Of a DNA stretch of 64,000 bases, positions 59,742-64,000 are shown piece by piece. Within the stretch, counting starts at the first letter, position 1. Every line of letters begins with the position of its first letter. Position numbers and translations under genes: made by a program. Location: NCBI RefSeq assembly GCF_022539315.1, contig NC_066316.1, forward strand, positions 100,992,179 to 101,056,178, read 5' to 3'. The DNA is from Serinus canaria (lineage: Eukaryota > Chordata > Aves > Passeriformes > Fringillidae). The notes beneath the pieces are model-generated. The model was not told the origin of the DNA. It ran no database searches and worked only from the letters and a program-made list of their open reading frames with translations.

Positions 59742-62737
59742 TGGTGTGCTTGATGGCAACTGGGACAGAAGGAAGGAGCTACATCTTCCATCTGTGTAAA
59801 TGTGAAGTTTCTGAGTGAGATTTCTCTGTTTTCTGTTTGATGACATACAAATTTACTATACTTTTTGTGGCATCAGTAGTATGTTATGGGAATCAAAATA
59901 CTTTTGAAGAATAGTTGTTTTCCCTCCTCAAAGAACACGTCCATTGGAGGGCTGAAGGGAGGAATCTTCATGGACTAAATCTTTACACAAGGTTTTGAGA
60001 TGAACCTCACTCCCTTTCAATGACATAAAAAAAAAAGGCTATGGTGATGAGTACTTATAAAAATTACTTTTAATTACTTCAGTTAGGGCAGATGGATCTC
60101 ATACTTTTATCGAGTGAATAGAACACAGATGACTGACTACTTCACTGGCTGAGAAGCAGCCTTGCAGCAATTTACATTGCCAGTAAAATAAATGGTTATT
60201 TTTTAACTGTGAACTACCTACCTACTGTGATCTAAAGGATTAGTTTTCAAACAGGATTAGAAAGACTACCATGACTATTAATTTGCTACAACTCACATAT
60301 TCTCCTCTTGGCTGCCAAAGGTCTGAACTCACAGGGTTTCACTGAACTAAACCAGAGATTAACTAACTCCTGGGGATGTTAGTGGGACACACTGCCTTGC
60401 AGTCACTCTTGGCAAATGGCAGGGCTATCAACATTTCTGTACATGCACTGAACTGTAACATAATCATTCTTAAAATGCAAAGGCCTTCAACAACTTGTGC
60501 ATCTGACATAGCCATGGAAACATTAAAGCCAGGCTGCCAGCCTTCAGCCCTCCAAATGTGCTAGAACAAACACAGACAGCACAGCAAGGGCACAAACACA
60601 TCAGGTAGCTCTGTCATAGTGCTCCTTCGATGGCTTCACACTGAAGGCACATGGGCAGGCAACTCCAACATGGAAGGAAATTAATGTTTCTTAGAGCTGT
60701 GGAATTATGGAAGTCTCAGAGTTATGGGAGTGGCAGACCTTTCCCTAACAGCCACATCCAAAATAATAAAAAATAATAATTCATCCCCCACATCAAATAA
60801 AATGCTTTCTGTTAAATAGTAAGTAAAGGAATATTAATGGACCTACCTGTGAAATTAAGAACAGTATCAGAAGAGGACTTTCAAATGTTAAGTTAATTTA
60901 ATAATGGCTTTTCACTGCAAGAATTTTTAAGATTATGTTTCAATGAGATATTAAGGTGGCTTGAAGAAAAACAAGCTAGCAGCTTTGAAAGAGTTTAATC
61001 TTTACATTTCTGTTTTTCCTAGTGGATAGGTTAGGACTGGAAAGGCAGCTTACTTGTTTCTCATGTTGGTTTTTAAAACTTGTCACAACTCTAGCAATAA
61101 TTGCTGGTAATTTTTGATTGCAAAAATATGTGTTTCGAATGTTTTTAAGCTGTAAGTATCAGCTTAAATATTCTGGGACTAATAGTGATTCTGTCATTTC
61201 AGGACACTAGGTTAATGACAGCTGATATTCAGTCTTCCCCACCTATGTCTGTGAAAATAACCTGAAGGTGAAGCACACACTTCAGTTTTAAGAGGAAGTA
61301 GGAATAAACTCTGCTGGGATTATGATTTTCAACTGATGGTTTTTTCTGTCTTCTCTTAGGACTTACCTCTCTTTTGAAAAATAACTACACACAGTTGCGG
61401 GTCTTTATACAGCAAATATTTTGTAAGACATGTGTAATGTCTTTATGTATGTTCCACATATGTATCTCGTTAGAATTTATAAGACCTATTGGTCTTAACA
61501 AGATTTCGTAAAAGAGCTGAAACAAGCACCTCTGAACATGAGCATTGCACAGTTCTTGCTTTTTCAAGTGTTCCTGGTTCCTTTTATTTGCATTTATTTG
61601 AAAATAGTGTTGAGAAAATTACATCTTCGAGATGTAACTTTCCATGGAAAGCACTGGCACTGTCCCTGATTTATTACTTTTCACCAAAAAGCACTAAAAA
61701 TACCAGTATTAACCCCAAATATTTCCAAATCAGATACTGGGCTTCACATCCTGAGCCCTAAAAATGATGCAACTTATCTAGAAAAGAAGCAGTAATATTC
61801 ACAAATTTTGTTTTTCGTTTTCTATCCCAGCATCTGAGTCCCCATTGGTCATATTTTCACAGGCACCCTGGCCAGGAGGGGAGATAATCTCCCGGGCATC
61901 TGAGAGGTGTGCTCAGAGTCATGTGGTGGGAAATCAGTTGTGCCTTCCCCTTCATTCACACGCTCCACCCCCGCTCCCCATGCATCGCCACTGAAACCGG
62001 CTAAAAATATACTTTATTTTAAGGAATGAAAGCTCTGATTGTCCTAAAATAACATGAATTCCCATGAGGATCAGGGAACCATTGTGCTAAGTGCTGCACA
62101 AACACGAGGAGATAATGGACCTGATTCATCCCTGAATTACTCTGGTTTCCATGGATTTACAGCTGTGCAAGTCAAAGGCAAATGTGATAATGAGCATGCT
62201 GCAAGAATGCACAGCTTAGGGCAAGTTTCCTTCTGGCCTAAATCCTTTGAAATCCGTGGAATTCAGGCAACAGATGACTTGATGTGTATTTTAAGGTTGC
62301 ATCTACTCTCCTGAGCTAAATAGGACCAGACCTGATTCAGTACTGGAAGCTGCCCAGCCTCTCTCCAAGCACTGCAGGAGAAAGCTGAGGCTGTGGACCT
62401 GCCCAGCAGCCAGTCTGGGCAAAACCAGGCTGCTTTGAAAACTGGGGGAGTTTAACAGGGTGAATCTGGGCAGACCATGCAAACTGGCCTCAGGGGCAGA
62501 GGTTGAGGTCCTGCTCCTGATTTTTTACTGGTAGGCCTACAGTCTGAAAGACTTGTTTCTACTTGTAAGAGCTTCTGTTCACATTTAATATCAGTCTATC
62601 ACACAAGTTTTACCAGAGAATAGTATTAAAAAGACCCCAAATCACTCAACAATATGCCTGTTCCTCTTACATTTTTCCTTTAGTCACTGCTTGTGTCCCT
62701 CATTCCTTTTGAAGATGCGTTTTGCTGTGGACCAGAG
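59742..62737. other. Unique intergenic DNA, no gene recognised
   Basis: No gene recognised. 62075-62180 has a faint likeness to an old amniote interspersed repeat (see findings). 61860-62000 is slightly GC-richer with few CpGs. Confidence 0.45.
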
Positions 62738-62876
62738 CAGCTGCAGCTGGTGAAGGAGCTGCAGGGCTGCCCAGCTGAGCTGCTGCTGGCAGGTCTGGCT
62801 CAGAGCATGCAGCAGCACCAGGCAGCACCAAGGCACCAGACACCTGACACCTGCCTGCTGCTGCTGCTGCAAGTCC
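62738..62876. repeat. CTG/CAG-rich, GC-rich low-complexity patch
   Basis: Many CTG and CAG triplets (GCAGCTGCAGCTGG, GAGCTGCTGCTGG, CAGCAGCACCAGG, and five to six CTG units at 62855-62872) in otherwise ordinary DNA. Frames of 73-91 codons on both strands across it are rich in Leu or Gln because of the triplets. No protein family is recognised. Confidence 0.6.
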
Positions 62877-64000
62877 CCTGTGAAAATCCAGGCTTGGTTT
62901 GCCATGGTTTGCCCTCTTTCTGTTGTTTACTCTGCTTTATTATGGAGCATCTGCCCAATGCTTCATAATCTCTGGCAGGTTCTTGCCCTGCCCCAGTCTC
63001 ATGGTTTTTTGCCTTGAAGTTCATATCTCAGCCCAGTACAGTCAGGTTATCACTTAGCACAGGTTTACTTAAGCACCTAAGCCCTGGCACAGGATCTAGT
63101 GATATAACACAGTAACTTCCATTTCAACACCTATTTGTGCAGTTACTTTTCCACCTCTCCTTCTGCCTTATAACTGTGTCCCCATGCACTTCAGGCAAAT
63201 GTAATTCATCAGTGGAATGAGTTTGTCAAGCTCAGTCAGATGCAGGTTTCCTTAACAGCTTCACACAGGTGGTCTTGTACTTTTCTCCATCACAGAAAAG
63301 GTGAAGGGAAAGACACTCTCCATGCACCAGAAAAATGCTCAACTGGTCCATGGCACTGTTCATTTTACAGCAGGAGGAATAGAGAAAAGGAAAGTCCTAA
63401 ATCTGATTTTGTTTTGACAATTCAATCATTAATATTACATTTCAGAATTAGGATGTCTATAATCATTTAGAATGCATTTTAGAAATTATTTCTAGTAAAA
63501 GCCTTTTGATAACTAATGCTATTTAGATGCTTTGAAACTATCTTATGCTTGGAAAGATGCCCTAAGTCCATTCCTGTTCTCAGGAACTATATCATAAATA
63601 AAAGTACCAAGCACAAATTTCTGATAGAGACAGTGGATATAACACATCTCATCTGCAAGGCTAATGCCCCCAAAAGAGGCTGGTTGAACACATACTGCCT
63701 GATGTGAATGTCTTGTGTCCTGTGCCATTTCTGGGTAATTTCTGGGAAAACACCAGGGCAAAATTGCTTCAGGGAATGTGCCAACTATTTAACAGCATGG
63801 ATAAAAATGTGCCAGTGCTGTTCTGTTTAATTTACTAATATAATACAGCCAGTAAAAGCAGAACTGAGCTAACACAGGCCTTTGTGAAAACCCCTGATAA
63901 ATTGGGGAGAGGCTTCCAAGTGCGAATGAGCTGGTCAGACACTGCTCACACTTCTCTTCCTCATGCTGGAAAGCAGATCTCCATTGGCATCTGAGAATTT
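62877..64000. other. Unique intergenic DNA to the end of the window
   Basis: No gene or repeat family recognised. Confidence 0.5.

Noticed and set aside
1..64000. tRNA, rRNA, U6, 7SK or other classic RNA genes
   Set aside because: No matching internal promoter boxes or conserved cores were seen on either strand by eye; tRNAscan-SE and Rfam/Infernal would be decisive.

Overview
The window looks like a gene-poor, AT-rich stretch of a bird nuclear genome, probably a songbird. Every dispersed repeat I can recognise is avian: pieces of the CR1 non-LTR retrotransposon, all cut short at the 5' end, and one solo LTR of an ERVK-like endogenous retrovirus. No protein-coding gene, tRNA, rRNA or other named RNA gene could be identified. 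Open frames are all short (141 codons at most), have no family motif I recognise, and are what chance gives in DNA of this composition. One of them (31089-31460, minus strand) is listed only as a weak exon candidate because of its raised CpG content and a possible splice donor.

Layout. 1-3.6 kb: unique AT-rich DNA with an A/C-rich simple repeat. 3.6-4.5 kb: a minus-strand CR1 split by a 630-bp LTR with a 6-bp target duplication. 4.5-21.8 kb: mostly unique DNA holding three strong hairpins (8.0, 9.4 and 20.6 kb), an 18-bp palindrome (14.4 kb) and a GC/CpG-richer patch (15.9-16.1 kb). 21.8-22.1 kb: a minus-strand CR1. 22-46.8 kb: unique DNA with a homeobox-type palindrome at 26.2 kb, CpG-richer patches at 31.1-31.4 and 35.2-35.4 kb, short tandem repeats at 37.2 and 40.8 kb, and a GC-rich hairpin at 43.6 kb. 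46.9-48 kb: a repeat cluster with a CR1 that appears to be 5'-inverted, an A/C-rich simple repeat and a short CR1 tail. 48-64 kb: unique DNA, microsatellites, a 26-bp tandem duplication (58.5 kb), the longest CR1 (59.2-59.7 kb) and a CTG/CAG-rich patch (62.7-62.9 kb).

There is no pathway or operon to describe; the content is transposon history plus possible regulatory or structural DNA. The best-supported observations are the dated nested insertion (CR1, then LTR) and the CR1 whose two back-to-back segments together make one continuous 3' end, as expected from twin priming. The most open question is whether the long hairpins, above all 8007-8055 and 43591-43644, are transcribed. Repeat assignments rest on remembered consensus features, not on a search.
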